64,000 nucleotides of DNA from Aristolochia californica (Eukaryota; Streptophyta; Magnoliopsida; Piperales; Aristolochiaceae). Below, one piece after another: positions 1 to 12,748 of the stretch. How positions within the stretch are numbered: position 1 is the stretch's first letter; the number at the start of each line of letters is the position of its first letter. The stretch spans positions 6,786,955 to 6,850,954 of the forward strand of contig JARWKL010000012.1 of assembly GCA_029961685.1 (NCBI GenBank), written 5' to 3'. A model generated the notes under the pieces. The model saw only the letters and a list, made by a program, of their open reading frames with translations. It was not told where the DNA came from and searched no databases. The position numbers and the translations under genes were made by a program.

Positions 1-619
1 TTAAAAATCCCCTGCCTCCCCCTTTTCCCGACGATTGCAAAACTTGAGAACTAAAAACTGAAAAGATCTCACAATCCTTAAAAATCACAGACACTCTTTG
101 GAATTATATCTCTCTACATTTGTGCATTATGCATCTCCATTTTAGATGTACACTTTTTTCTTAAATCAAAACTTTGGGTTTTCGTTCTCCCTTGATGTCG
201 TAAACAAAAAAAGGTAAATATATCACAACAAAATGTAAATTTTAGAATTTATGTACGGGAAAAAATTAAAACAATAACAAATATAATTAATGAAAATTTA
301 TTCACACACCACAAATGATCACAAAATTTTTGTTATCCAAGTTTGGGATATTCCACTAGTTCAACCCTAATAGCTTGAAATTTTACAAGAAAAAGAATTC
401 TTCTACACGTGTTTTAAAAATGGATATGCATGCTAGAAACACTCATTAAATTCTTTAGTGAACGTGCGGCGGGATATTTACCCGAGTCAAAAAAGCCATT
501 ATTTTCCCCGTTTGCAAAAAGCTGACCTAAGAATCATAGATGATTTTAATGTGATTTATCATGAGTAACGGGCTACATTTTTTTAAGAAATGACATACGG
601 ATTGGGAGTCAACAGTCAG
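1..619 (+). repeat. Class A monomer with a 55-bp deletion
   Basis: At about 440 the sequence passes from GCTAGAAAC straight to ACTCATTAAA. The matching monomer at 17463 has 55 extra bases here, including the BamHI/HindIII block. AAAC stands at both ends of the missing segment, which suggests a microhomology or slippage deletion. Confidence 0.85.
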
Positions 620-2644
620 TTAAAAATACCCCGCTTCCTTCTTTTCCTGACGATTGCAAAACCTGAGATATAAAAACTAAAAAGATCTTACAATCCCTAA
701 AAATTACAAACACTCTTTGGAATTATCTCTCCCTAAATTTGTGCATTGTGCATCTCAATTTTAGTTGTGCACTTTTTTCTTAAATCAAAACTTTGAGTTT
801 TCGCTCTCCCTTCATCCCGTAAACAAAAAAAAGACAAATTGATCACAACAAAATGAAAACTTTAGAGTTTATGTGTGAAAAAAAATTAAAACAATAACAA
901 ATGTAAGTATGGAAAATTTATTCACACACCACAAATGTACTAAAAAGTTTTTTTTTCCAAGTTTGGGAAATTCCACTAGTTCAACCCTAATTGCAAGGAA
1001 TTTTACAAGAAAGAGATTTTTTCTACACGTGTTTTAAAAATGGATATGCATGCTTGAAACATGTTAAAGATGTAAATGACCTATGGATCCAAAGCTTTTA
1101 AAGAGAATAAAAAACACTCATTAAATTCTCAATGAATGTGCGGTGGGATATTTACCAGAGTCAAACAAGCCATTATTTTACCCGTTTACAAAAAGCTTAC
1201 CTAACAATCATAGATGATTGTAAAGTGATTTATCATCCGTAACGGGCTATATTTTTGTAAGAAATGACTTACGGATTTTGAGTCAACACTCAGTTAAAAA
1301 CACCTCGCCTCCCCCTTTACCCGACGATTGCAAAACCTGAGATATAAAAACTAAAAAGAGCTTAAATTCCCTAAAAATTACATACACTCTTTGGAATTAT
1401 CTCTCTGTACATTTGTGCACTGTGCGTCTCCATTTTAAATGTACACTTTTTTCTTAAATCAAAACTTTGAGTTTTCTCTCTCCCTTCATCCCGTAAACAA
1501 AAAAACGCAAATAGATCATAGCAAATTGAAAATTTTAGAGTTTATGTATATAAAAAATTTAAAACAATAACAAATATAAGTAAAGAATTTTTTTTCACAC
1601 ACCACAAATGAACACAAAATTTTTGTTATCCAAGATTGGGAAATTCCACTTGTTCAACCCTAATAGCTTGGAATTTTACAAGAAAGAGATTTCTTCTACA
1701 CGTGTTTTAAAAATGGATAGGCAAGCTTGATAGATGTTAAAGATGCAAATGACCTATGGATCCAAAGCTTTTAAAGAGAATAACATACGCTCATTAAGTT
1801 CTCTAGTGAACGTGGAGTGGGATATTTACCGCGTCGAACAAGCCATTATTTTGCCCGTTTGCAAAAAGCTGACCTAACAATCATAGATGAATTGTAAAGT
1901 GATATATGATGTGTAACGGGCTATATTTTTGTAAGAAATGACTTTTGGATAGGGACTCAACACTTAGTTAAATATCCCCCGCCTCCCCCTTTTCCCGACG
2001 ATTGCAAAATCTGAAATATAAAAACTAAAAAGAGCTTACAATCCCTAAAAATTATAGACACTCTTTGGAATTATCTCTTTTTAAATTCATGCATTGTGCA
2101 TCTCCATTTTAGACGTACACTTTTTTCTTAAATATAAATTTTAAGTTTTCGCTTCCCCTTCATACCGTAAAAAAAAAAAAAAAGACTAATTGATAACAAA
2201 AAAATGAAAATTTTAGACTTTATGTACGGAAAAATTTTAAAAAATATAAAATTTAAGTAAAGAAATTTTTTTCACTAACCACAAATGAACACAAAAGTTT
2301 TGTTATCAGAGATTGGGATATTCCACTAGTTCAACCCTAATAGCTTGGAATTTTAGAAGAAAGAGATTTCTTCTACACATGTTTTAAAAATGGGTATGCA
2401 TGCTTGAAACATGTTAAAGATGCAAATGACCTATGGATCCAAAGCTTTTAATGAGAATAACAAACGCTCATTAAATTCTTAAGTGAACGTGCGGCGGGAT
2501 ATTTACCCGAGCCAAACAAGCCATTATTTTGCTCGTTTGCAAAAAGCTGACGTAACAATCATAGATGATTGTAAAGTGATTTTTTATTCGTAACAGGCAG
2601 TATTATTGTAAGAAATGACTTAGGGATTGGGAGTCAACACTCAA
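1..2644 (+). repeat. HOR block A-B-C-D
   Basis: Monomer starts: A 1, B 620, C 1294, D 1968. The first unit may be clipped by a few bases at the window edge. A and B share private variants with the monomers at 17463 and 18137 (CCCTTGATGTCG, and CTTCTTTTCC in the C-rich tract), and C matches 18811 (TATGTATATAAAAAATTT). Confidence 0.88.
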
Positions 2645-5600
2645 TTAAAAATCCCCCGCCTCCCCCTTTCCGCGACGATTGCAAAACCTGAGAATTACAA
2701 ATTGAAAAGTGCTCACAACCCTTAAAAATCACAGACACTCTTTGGAATTATATATCTTTACATTTGTGCATTATGCATCTCCATTTTAGATGTACACTTT
2801 TTTTTAAATCAAAACTTTGAGTTTTCGTTCTCCCTTAAAAAAAGGTAAATAGATCACAAAATAATGTAAATTTTAGAGTTTATGTAAGGAAAAAAATTAA
2901 AACAATTAAAAATGTAAGTAATGAAAATTTATTCACCCACCACAAATGAACACAAAATTTTTGTTGTCCAAGTTTGGGAAATTCCATTAGTTCAACCCTA
3001 ATAGCTTGAAATTTTACAAGAAAGAGAATTCTTCTACATGTGTTTTAAAAATGGATAAGCATATTTGAAACATGTTAAAGATGCAAATGACCTATGGATC
3101 CAAAGCTTTTAATGAGAATAACAAATACTCATTTAATTCTCTACTGAACGTGCGGCGGGATATTTACTCGAGTCAAACAAGCCATTATTTTGCCCGTGTG
3201 CAAAAAGTGACGTAACAATCATAGATGATTGTAATGTGATTTATCATGAGTAATGGGCTATATTTTTGTAAGAAATGACATACGGATTTGGAGTCAACAG
3301 TCAGTTAAAAATACCCCGCCTCCCCTTTTTCCCGACGATTGCAAAACCTGAGATATAAAAACTAAAAAGATCTTACAATCCCTAAAACTTACAAACACTC
3401 TTTGGAATTATCTCTCCCTAAATTTGTGCATTGTGCATCTCCATTTTAAATGTACACTTTTTTCTTAAATCAAAACTTTGAGTTTTCGCTCACCCTTCAC
3501 CCCGTAAACAAAAAATGGCAAATTGATCACAACAAAATGAAAATTTTAGAGTTTATGTGTGAAAAAAAATTAAAACAATAACAAATGTAAATATAGAAAC
3601 TTTATTCACACACCACAAATGAACACAAAAGTTTTGTTTTCCAAGTTTGGGAAATTCCACTAGTTCAACCCTAATTGCATGGAATTTTACAAGAAAGAGA
3701 TTTCTTCTACACGTGGTTTAAAAATGCATATGCATGCTTGAAACTTGTTAAAGATTCAAATGACATATGGATCCAAAGCTTTTAAAGAGAATAACAAACG
3801 CTCATTAAATTCTCAATGAACGTGCGGTGGGATATTTACCAGAGTCAAACAAACCATTATTTTGCCCGTTTACAAAAAGCTTACCTAACAATTATAGATG
3901 ATTGTAAAGTGATTTATCATCCGTAGCGGGCTATATTTTTGTTAGAAATGACTTACGGATTGGGAGTCAACACTCAGTTAAAAACACCCCGCCTCCCCCT
4001 TTTCCCGACGATTGCAAAACCTGAGATATAAAAAGTAAAAAGATCTTTCAATCCCTAAAAATTACAAACTCTTTGGAATGATCTCTCCCTACATTTGTGC
4101 GTTGTGCATCTCCACTTTAGATGTACATTTTTTTCTTAGATCAAAACTTATAGTTTTTTCTCTCCCTTCATCCCGTAAACAAAAAAAAGGCAAATTGATC
4201 ACGACAAAATGAAAATTTTAGAGTTAAGTGTGAAAAAAATTAAAACAATATCAAATGTAAGTAATAAAAATTTATTCACACACCACAAATGAACGAAAAA
4301 GTTTTGTTTTCCAAGTTTGGGAAATTCCACTAGTTCAACCCTAATTGCATGAAATTTTACAAGAAAGAGATTTCTTCTACACGTGTTTTAAAAATGGATA
4401 TGCTTGCTTGAAACTTGTTAAAGATGCAAATGACCCTTGGATCCAAAGCTTTTAAAGAGAATAACAAACGCTCATTAATTTCTCAATGAACGTGCGGTGG
4501 GATATTTACCAGAGTAAAACAAGCCATTATTTTGCCCGTTTACAAAAAGCTTACCTAACAATCATAGATGATTGTAAAGTGATTTATCATCCGTAACGGG
4601 CTATATTTTTGAAAGAAATGACTTATGGATTGGGAGTCCACACTCAGTTAAAAACGCCTCCCCCTTTACCCGACGATAGCAAAACCTGAGATATAAAAAA
4701 AAAAAGAGCTTAAATTCCCTAAAAATTAAAGACACTCTTTGGAATTATCTCTCTCTACAATTGTGCACAGTGTGCCTCCATTTTAAATGTACACTTTTTT
4801 TTTAAATCAAAACTTTGAGTTTTCTCTCTTCTTCATCCCGTAAACAAAAATGGGCAAATAGATCACATCAAATTGAAAATTTTAGATTTTATGTATGGAA
4901 AAAATTTAAAACAATAACAAATGTAAGTAATGAAAATTTATTCACACACCAAAAATTAGCACAAAACTTTTGTTATCCAAGTTTGGGAAATTCCGCTAGT
5001 TCAACCCTAATAGCTAGGAATTTTACAAGAAAAAGATTTCTTCTACACGTGTTTTAAAAATGGATTTGCAAGCTTGAAACATGTTAAAGATGCAAATGAC
5101 CTATGGATCCAAAGCTTTTAAAGAGAATAACATATGCTCATTAAATTCTCTAGAGAACGTGCGGTGGGATATTTACCCGACTCAAACAAGCCATTATTTT
5201 GCCCGTTTGCAAAAAGCTGACCTAACAATCATAGATGAATTGTAAAGTGATATATCATATGTAACGGGCTATATTTTTGTAGGAAATGACTTATGGATAG
5301 GGAGTCAACACTCAGTGAAAAATCCCTCGCCTCCCCCTTTTCCCGACGATTGGAAAACCTGAGATATAAAAACTAAAAAGTACTTTCAATCCCTAAAAAG
5401 TACAAACACTCTTTGGAATTATCTCTTTCTAAATTCGTGCATTGTGCATCTCCATTTTAGATGTACACTGTTTTCTTAAATCAAAAATTTGAGTTTTCGC
5501 TTCCCCGTCATACCGTAAAAAAAAAAAAAGATAAATTCATAACAACATAATGAAAATTTTAGAGTTATGGTATGGAAAAAAATAAAAAAAATAAAAAATG

Positions 5601-5941
5601 TAAGTAAATAAAATTTAATCACAAACCTCAAATGAACACAAAAGTTTTGTTATCCAAAATTTGGAAATTCCACTAGTTGAACCCTAATGGATATGCATGC
5701 TTGTAACATGTAAAAGATGCAAATGACCTATGGATCCAAAGCTTTTAATGAGAATAAAAAACGCTCATTAAATTCTTATGTGAGCGTGTAGTGGGATGTT
5801 TACCCGAGCCAAACCAGCCATTATTTTGCCCGTTTGCAAAAAGCTGACGTAACAATCATAGATGATTGTAAAGTGATTTTTCATTCGTAACGGGCAATAT
5901 TATTGTAAGAAATGACTTAGGGATTGGGAGTCAACACTCAA
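2645..5941 (+). repeat. HOR block A-B-B-C-D (five-monomer variant)
   Basis: Monomer starts: A 2645, B 3305, B 3978, C 4648, D 5316. Two B-bodied monomers stand in a row. The second opens with the class C start (AAAACACCCC) before turning into B. The same five-monomer arrangement recurs at 20774-24094 with the same variants (AAAACTTACAAACACTC, GGAATGATCTCTCCC, GTGCGTTGTGC). Confidence 0.87.
5316..5941 (+). repeat. Class D monomer with a 50-bp deletion (lineage marker)
   Basis: The unit reads GAACCCTAAT directly followed by GGATATGCATGC. About 50 bp are missing, including the AAGAAA...TTTCTT inverted repeat and the CACGTG palindrome. The same junction is in the D monomers at 23468 and 48053, marking them as copies of one ancestor. 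Confidence 0.88.
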
Positions 5942-6339
5942 TTAAAAATCCCCCGCCTCCCCCTTTCCCTGACGATAGCAAAACCTGAGAATTAAAAACT
6001 GAAAAGCGCTCACAACCCTTAAAAATCACAGACACTCTTTGGAATTATATCTCTCTACATTTGTGCATTATGCATCTCCACTTTAGATGTACACTTTTTT
6101 CTTAAATCAAAACTTTTTAGTTTTCGTTCTCCCTTCATGCCGTAAAAAAAAAAAGGTAAATAGATCACAACAAAATGTAAATTTTAGAGTTTATGTAAGG
6201 AAAAAAATTAAAAAAATAACAAATATAAGTAATGAAAATTTATTCACACACCACAAATGAACACAAAATTTTTGTTATTGGGAAATTCCACTAGATCAAT
6301 CCTAATAGCTTGAAATTTTACAAGAAAGAGAATTCTTCT

Positions 6340-6347
6340 ACACGTGT
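6340..6347 (+). promoter_or_regulatory. ACACGTGT palindrome with CACGTG (G-box/E-box core), example
   Basis: This 8-bp palindrome is present in most monomers, just after an AAGAA...TTCTT inverted repeat (6322-6337 here). CACGTG is a core recognised by bHLH and bZIP factors, but one site per 670 bp may simply be inherited. Its CpG is often lost (CACATG, CATGTG). Confidence 0.35.
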
Positions 6348-6399
6348 TTTAAATATGGATATGCATCCTTGAAACATGTTAAAGATGCAAATGACCTAT

Positions 6400-6413
6400 G
6401 GATCCAAAGCTTT
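6400..6413 (+). other. Conserved block with adjacent BamHI and HindIII sites
   Basis: GGATCC is followed immediately by the palindrome AAAGCTTT. The block is among the best conserved parts of the monomer, so a BamHI or HindIII digest of this DNA should give a ladder of about 670 bp. Confidence 0.9.
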
Positions 6414-6519
6414 TAATGAGAATAACAAACACTCATTAAATTGTCTAGTGAACGTGCGACGTGATATTTACCCGACTCAAACAAGCCATTATTTTGCCCG
6501 TTTGCAAAAAGCTGACCTA

Positions 6520-6537
6520 ACAATCATAGATGATTGT
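6520..6537. other. 18-bp dyad, 8-bp arms with AG centre (example)
   Basis: ACAATCAT-AG-ATGATTGT is a perfect inverted repeat found near the 3' end of most A, B and D monomers. Class C units read GATGAATTGT, one extra A, which destroys the symmetry. It could be a small hairpin or a site for a dimeric DNA-binding protein; no known binding motif is assigned. Confidence 0.6.
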
Positions 6538-6657
6538 AATGTGATTTATCATGAGTAACGGGCTATATTTTTTTAAGAAATGACATATGGATTGGGAGTC
6601 AACAGTCAGTTAAAAATACCCGCCTCCCCCTTTTCCCAACGATTGGAAAACCTGAGA

Positions 6658-6665
6658 TATAAAAA
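6658..6665 (+). promoter_or_regulatory. TATA-like box TATAAAAA (example, class B)
   Basis: GAGATATAAAAACTAAAAAG lies about 45 bp into B, C and D monomers. Class A and A' units have GAACTAAAAACTG or GAATTAAAAACTG at the same place and so lack it. The match to a TATA box is by sequence only; AT-rich DNA gives such matches by chance and no transcript evidence is available. Confidence 0.25.
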
Positions 6666-7952
6666 CTAAAAAGATCTTACAATCCCCAAAAAATACAAAC
6701 ACTCTTTGGAATTATCTATCCCTACATTTGTGCATTGAGCATCTCCATTTTAGATGCACACTTTTTTCTTAAATCAAAACATTGAGTTTTCGCTCTCCCT
6801 ACATCCCGTAAACAAAAAAAGGCAAATTGATCACAACAAAATGAAAATTTTAGAGTTTATGTGTGAAAAAAAATTAAAACAATAACAAATGTAAGTATAG
6901 AAAATTTATTCACACACCACAAATGAACACAAAAGTTTTGTTTTCCAAGTTTGGGAAATTTCACTAGTTCAACCCTAATTGCATGGAATTTTACAAGAAA
7001 GAGATTTCTTCTACACATGTTTTAAAAATGGATATGCTTGCTTGAAACATGTTAAAGATGCAAATGACCCATGGATTCAAAGCTTTTAAATAAAATAACA
7101 AACGCTCATTAAATTATCAATGAACGTGCGGATATTTACCAAAGTCAAACAAGCCATTATTTTACCCGTTTACAAAAAACTTACCTAACAATCATAGATG
7201 ATTGTAAAGTGATTTATCATCTGTAACGGGCTAAATTTTTGAAAGAAATGACTTACGGATTGGGAGTCAACACTCAGTTAAAAACACCCTGCCTCCCCAT
7301 TTACCTGTCGATTGCAAAACCTGAGATATAAAAACTAAAAAGAGCATAAATTTCCTAAAAATTACAGACACTCTTCGGAATTATCTCTCTCTACATTTGT
7401 GCATTGTGCGTCTCCATTGTAAATTGACACTTTTTTCTAAAATCAAAACTTTGAGTTTTCTCTCTCCCTTCATCCCGTAAACAAAAAGACCCAAATAGAT
7501 CACAACAAATTATAAATTTTAGAGTTAATGTATGGAAAAAATTTAAAACAATAACAAATGTAAGTAACGAAAATTTATTCACACACCAAAAATTAACACA
7601 AAACTTTTGTTATCCAAGTTTGGGAAATTCCACTAATTCAACCCTAATAGCTTGGAATTTTACAAGAAAGATATGTCTTTTACACGTGTTTTAAAAATGG
7701 ATATGTAAGCTTGAAACATGTTAAAGATGCAAATGACCTATGGATCCAAAGCTTTTAATGTGAATAATATACGCTCATTAAATTCTCTAGTGAACGTGCG
7801 GTGGGATATTTACCCGAGTCAAACAAGCCATTATTTTGCCCGTTTGCAAAAAGCTAACCAAACAATCATAGATGAATTGTAAAGTGATTTGTCATGTGTA
7901 ACGGGCTATATTTTTGAAAGAAATGACTTAAGCATAGGGAGTGAACACTCAG

Positions 7953-8621
7953 TTAAAAATCCCCCGCCTCCCCCTGTTACTGACGATTGCAAAACCTGAG
8001 ATATAAAAACTAAAAAGAGCTTACAAGCCCTAAAAATTACAGACACTCTTTGGAATTATCTCTTTCTAAATTCGTGCATTGTGCATCTCCATCTTAGATT
8101 TACACTTTTTTCTTAAATCAAAATTTTGAGTTTTCGCTCCCCCTGCATACCCTGAAAAAAAAAGGCAAATTGATAACAACGAAATGAAAATTTTAGAGTT
8201 TATATATAGAAAATATAAAAAAATAAAAAATGTAAGAAAATAAAATTTATTCACAAACCACAAATGAACACAAAACTTTTGTTATCCAAGTTTGGGAAAT
8301 TCCACTAGTTCAACCCTAATAGCTTGGAATTTTACAAGAAAGAGATTTCTTTTACACGTGTTTTAAAAATGGATATGCAAGCTTGAAACATGTTAAAGAT
8401 GCAAATGACCTATGGATCCAAAGCTTTTAAAGTGAATAATATACGCTCATTAAATTCTCTAGTGAACATGCGGTGGGATTACCCGAGTCAAACAAGCCAT
8501 TATTTTGCCCGTTTGCAAAAAGCTGACCTAACAGTCATAGATGAATTGTAAAGTGATTTATCATATGTAACGGGCTATATTTTTGTAAGAAATGACTTAT
8601 GCATAGGGAGTCAACACTCAG
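7953..8621 (+). repeat. D/C hybrid monomer
   Basis: The 5' part is class D up to the CACAAACCACAAATG block near 8260. From about 8285 it is class C (CCAAGTTTGGG, ATGCAAGCTTG, GATGAATTGTAAAG). The rare string GTGAATAATATACGCTC is shared with the preceding C monomer (near 7761), so the tail was probably copied from it. The C-type tail is followed by a D head, adding one monomer to the block. Confidence 0.82.
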
Positions 8622-9300
8622 TTAAAAATCCCCCGGCTCGCCCTTTTGCCGACGATTGCAAAACCTGAGATATAAAAACTAAAAAGAGCTTACAATCCCT
8701 GAAAATTACAGACACTCTTTGGAATTATCTCTTTCTAAATTTGTGCATTGTGTATCTCCATTTTAGATGTACACTTTTTTCTTAAATCAAAATTTTAAGT
8801 TTTCGCTCCCCCTACATACCGGAAGAAAAAAAAAAAAGGCCAATTGATAACAACAAAATGAAAATTTTAGAGTTTAGGAATGGAAAAAATAAAAAATATA
8901 AAAAATTTAAGTAAACAAAATTTATTCACAAACCACAACTGAATACAAAAGTTTTGTTATCCAAGATTGGCAAATTCCACTAGTTCAACCATAATAGGTT
9001 GGAATTTTACAAGTAAGAGATTTCTTCTACACGTGTTTTAAAAATGGATATGCATGCTTGAAAAATGTTAAAGATGCAAATGACCTATTGATCATAAGCT
9101 TTTAATGAGAATAACAAATGCTCATTAAATTCTTAAGTGAACATGCGGCGGGATACTTTCCTGAGCCAAAAAAGCCATTAGTTTGCCCGTTTTTTGGGAA
9201 AAGCTGACCTAACAATCATAGATGATTGTAAAGTGATTTTCATTCGTAACGGGCAATATTATTGTTAGAAATGACTTACGGATTGGGAGTCAACACTCAA

Positions 9301-12074
9301 TTTAAAATCTCCTGCCTCCCCCTTTTCCCGACGATTGCAAAACCTGAGAACTAAAAACTGAAAAGAGCTCACAACCCTTAAAAATCACAGACACTCTTTG
9401 GAATTATATCACTCTACATTTGTGCATTATGCATCTCCGTTTTAGATGTACACTTTTTTCTTAAATCAAAACTTTGAGCTTTTGTTCTCCCTTCATGCCG
9501 TAAAAAAAAAAAGGTAAGTAGATCACAACAAAATGTAAATTTTAGAGTTTATGTATGGAAAAAAATTAAAACAAAAACAAATGTAAGTAATGAAAATTTA
9601 TTCACACACCACAAATGAACACAAAATTTTTGTTATCCAAGTTTGGGAAATTCCACTAGTTCAACCCTAATAGCTTGAAATTTTACAAGAAAGAGAATTC
9701 TTCTACACGTGTTTAAAAAATGGATATGCATGCTTGAAACATGTTAAATATGCAAATGACCTATGGATCCAAAGCTTTTAATGAGAATAACAAACACTCA
9801 TTAAATTCTCCAGTGAACGTGCGACGGGATATTTACCCAAGTCAAACAAGCTATTATTTTGCCCGTTTGCAAAAAGCTGACCTAACAATCATAGATGATT
9901 GTAATGTGATTTATCATGAGTAACGGGCTATATTTTTGTAAGAAATGACATACGGATTGAGAGTCAACATTCAGTTAAAAATACCCTGCCTCCCCCTTTT
10001 CCAGACGATTGAAAAACCAAAGAAATAAAAACTAAAAAGATCTTACAATCCCTAAAAAATTAAAACACTCTTTGGAATTATCTCTCCCTACATTTGTGCA
10101 TTGTGCATCTCCATTTTAGAAGTATACATTTTTCTTAAATCAAAACTTTGACTTTTCGCTCTCCCTTCATCTCGTAAACAAAAAAAGGCAAATTGATCAC
10201 AACAAAATGAAAATTTTAGAGTTTATCTGTGAAATAAACTTAAAACAATAGAAAATTTAAGTATAAAAAATTTATTCACACACCACAAATGAACACAAAA
10301 GTTTTGTTTTCCAAGTTTGGGAAATTCCACTAGTTCAACCCTAATTGCATGGAATTTTACAAGAAAGAGATTTCTTCTACACGTGTTTTAAAAATGGATA
10401 TGCATGCTTGAAACATTTTAAAGATGGAAATGACCCATGGATCCAAAGCTTTTAAAGAGAATAAAAAATGCTCATTAATATTCTCAATGAACGTGCGGTG
10501 GGTTATTTACCAGAGTCAAACAAGCCATTATTTTGCCCGTTTAACAAAAGCTTACCTAACAATCATAGATGATTGTAAAGTGATTTATCATCCGTAACGG
10601 GCTATATTTTTGTAAGGAATGACTTACGGATTGGGTGTCAACACTCAGTTAAAAACACCCCGCCTCCCGCTTTACCCGACGAATGCACAACCTGAGATAT
10701 AAAAACTAAAAAGAGCTTAAATTCCTAAAAATTACAGACACTCTTTGGAATTATCTCTCTCTACATTTGTGCACTGTGCGTCTCCATTTTAAAAGTACAC
10801 TTTTTTCTTAAATCAAAACTTTGAGTTTTCTCTCTTCCTTCATCCCGTAAACAAAAAAAGGCAAATAGATCACAACAAATTGAAAATTTTAGAGTTTATG
10901 TATGGAAAAAATTTAAAACAATAACAAATGTAAGTAAAGAAAATTTATTCACACACCAAAAATTAACACAAAACTTTTGTTATCCAAGTTTGGGAATTTC
11001 CATTAGTTCAACCCTAATAGCTTGGAATTTTACAAGAAAGAGATTTCTTGTACATGTGTTTTAAAAATAGATATGCAAGCTTGAAACATGTTAAAGATGC
11101 AAATTACCTATGGATCCAAAGCTTTTAAAGAGAATAACATACACTCATTAAATTCTCTAGTGAACGTGCGGTGGGATATTTTCCCGAGTCAAACAAGCCA
11201 TTATTTTGCCCATTTGCAAAAAGCTGACCTAACAGTCATAGATGAATTGTAAAGTGATTTATCATGTGTAACGGGCTATATTTTTGTAAGAAATGACTTA
11301 TGCATAGGGAGTCAACACTCAGTTAAAAATCCCTCGCCTCCCCCTTTTCCCGACGATTGCAAAACCTAAGATATAAAAACTAAAAAGAGCTTACAATCCC
11401 TAAATAGTACAGACACTCTTAGGAATTATCTCTTTCTAAATTCGTGCATTGAACATCTCCATTTAAGATGTACACTTTTTTCTTAAATAAAAATTTTGAG
11501 TTTTCGCTCCCACTTCATACCATAAAAAAAAAAAGGCAAATTGATCTCAACTAAATAAAAATTTTAGAGTTTATGTGAGTTTTTTGTCTCCCTTCATCTC
11601 GTAAACAAAAAAAGGCAAATTGATCACAACAAAATGAAAATTTTAGAGTTTATCTGTGAAATAAACTTAAAACAATAGCAAATTTAAGTATAAAAAATTT
11701 ATTCACACACCACAAATGAACACAAAATTTTTGTTATCCAAGATTGGGAAATTCCACTAGTTCAACCCTAATAGCTTGGAATTTTACAAGAAAGAGATTT
11801 CTTCTACACGTGTTTTAAAAATGGATATGCATGCTTGAAACATGTTAAAGATGCAAATGACCTATGGATCCAAAGCTTTTAATGAGAATAACAAACGCTC
11901 ATTTAATTCTTAAGTGAACGTGCGGCGGGATATTTACCCGAGCCAAACAAGCCATTATTTTGCCCGTTTGCAAAAAGCATACCTAACAATCATAGATGAT
12001 TGTAAAGTGATTTTTCATTAGTAATAGGCAATATTATTTTAAGAAATGACTTACGGATTGGGAGTCAACACTCA
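9301..12074 (+). repeat. HOR block A-B-C-D with an enlarged D
   Basis: Monomer starts: A 9301, B 9975, C 10649, D 11323. The last unit is about 752 bp because of an internal insertion. From about 10.4 kb the block has a near-identical partner starting at about 41.1 kb. Confidence 0.87.
11323..12074 (+). repeat. Class D monomer with a B-derived insert (~752 bp)
   Basis: Near 11577 the D sequence breaks off at GAGTTTATGTGAG and restarts upstream in the unit as class B (CTCCCTTCATCTCGTAAAC). It then carries TATCTGTGAAATAAACTTAA, a string seen elsewhere only in the B monomer at 9975 (near 10221). It returns to class D near 11740 (CCAAGATTGGG). The partner D monomer at 41996-42667 lacks the insert and is 672 bp, so about 80 bp were gained here. 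Confidence 0.85.
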
Positions 12075-12748
12075 ATTAAAAATCCCCTGCCTCCCACTTT
12101 TCCCGACGATTGCAAAACCTGAGAACTAAAAACTGAAAAGAGCTCACAATCCTTAAAAATCTCAGACCCTCTTTGGAATTATATCTCTCTACATTTGTGC
12201 ATTATGCATCTCCATTTTAGATGTACACTTTTTTCTTAAATCAAAACTTTGGGTTTTCGTTCTCCCTTCGTGTCGTAAACAAAAAAGGTAAATAGATCAC
12301 AACAAAATGTAAATTTTAGAGTTTATGTACGGGAAAAAATTAAAACAATAACAACTGTAAGTAATGAAAATTTATTCACACACCACAAATGAACACAAAA
12401 TTTTGGTTATCCAAGTTTGGGAAATTCCACTAGTTCAACCCTAATAGCTTGAAATTTTACAAGAAAGAGAATTCTTCTACACGTGTTTTAAAAATGGATA
12501 TGCATGCTTGAAACATGTTAAAGATGCAAATGACCTATGTATCCAAAGCTTTTAATGAGAATAACAAACACTCATTAAATTGTCTAGTGAACGTGCGGTG
12601 GGATATTTACCCGAGTCAAACAAGCCATTATTTTGCCTGTTTGCAAAAAGCTGACCTAACAATCATAGATGATTGTAATGTGATTTATCATGAGTAACGG
12701 GCTATATTTTTGTAAGAAAAGACATACGGATTGGGAGTCAACTGTCAG
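12075..12748 (+). repeat. Class A monomer (reference)
   Basis: Class A markers: GAACTAAAAACTG in place of the TATA-like box, CTCACAATCCTTAAAAATC, ATTATATCTCTCTAC, GTGCATTATGCATCTCC, AATGTAAATTTTAG, GAGAATTCTTCTAC (an added EcoRI site), AACAAACACTC, and the tail GTAATGTGATTTATCATGAG followed by AACAGTCAGTT. The GATGATTGT dyad is intact. Class A is normally followed by class B. Confidence 0.9.

Larger units (their letters stand above)
1..7952 (+). repeat. Third partial copy of the long-range pattern
   Basis: This stretch corresponds to 17463-26107. Paired starts: 1/17463, 620/18137, 2645/20774, 3978/22120, 5942/24095, 7278/25435, with offsets about 17.5 kb then 18.13-18.16 kb. The step comes from one extra monomer equivalent in the 18811-20773 hybrids. 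Confidence 0.82.
5942..9300 (+). repeat. HOR block A-B-C-D/C-D
   Basis: Monomer starts: A 5942, B 6610, C 7278, D/C hybrid 7953, D 8622. The A unit has the private form GTTATTGGGAAATTCC with ACTAGATCAATCC, shared with the A monomers at 24095 and 48684. Confidence 0.86.

Noticed and set aside
6376..6558. Open reading frames of 60-96 codons on the plus strand, repeated at monomer spacing (for example 6376-6558, 16243-16533, 51206-51478, 61932-62222).
   Set aside because: They follow the repeat phase, start and stop with monomer variants, show many amino-acid replacements between copies, have no recognisable domain and occur only in some classes. They are best read as chance frames in the satellite.
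11323..12074. The enlarged D monomer as a transposon insertion.
   Set aside because: The extra sequence is satellite class B, with no terminal inverted repeats or foreign sequence.
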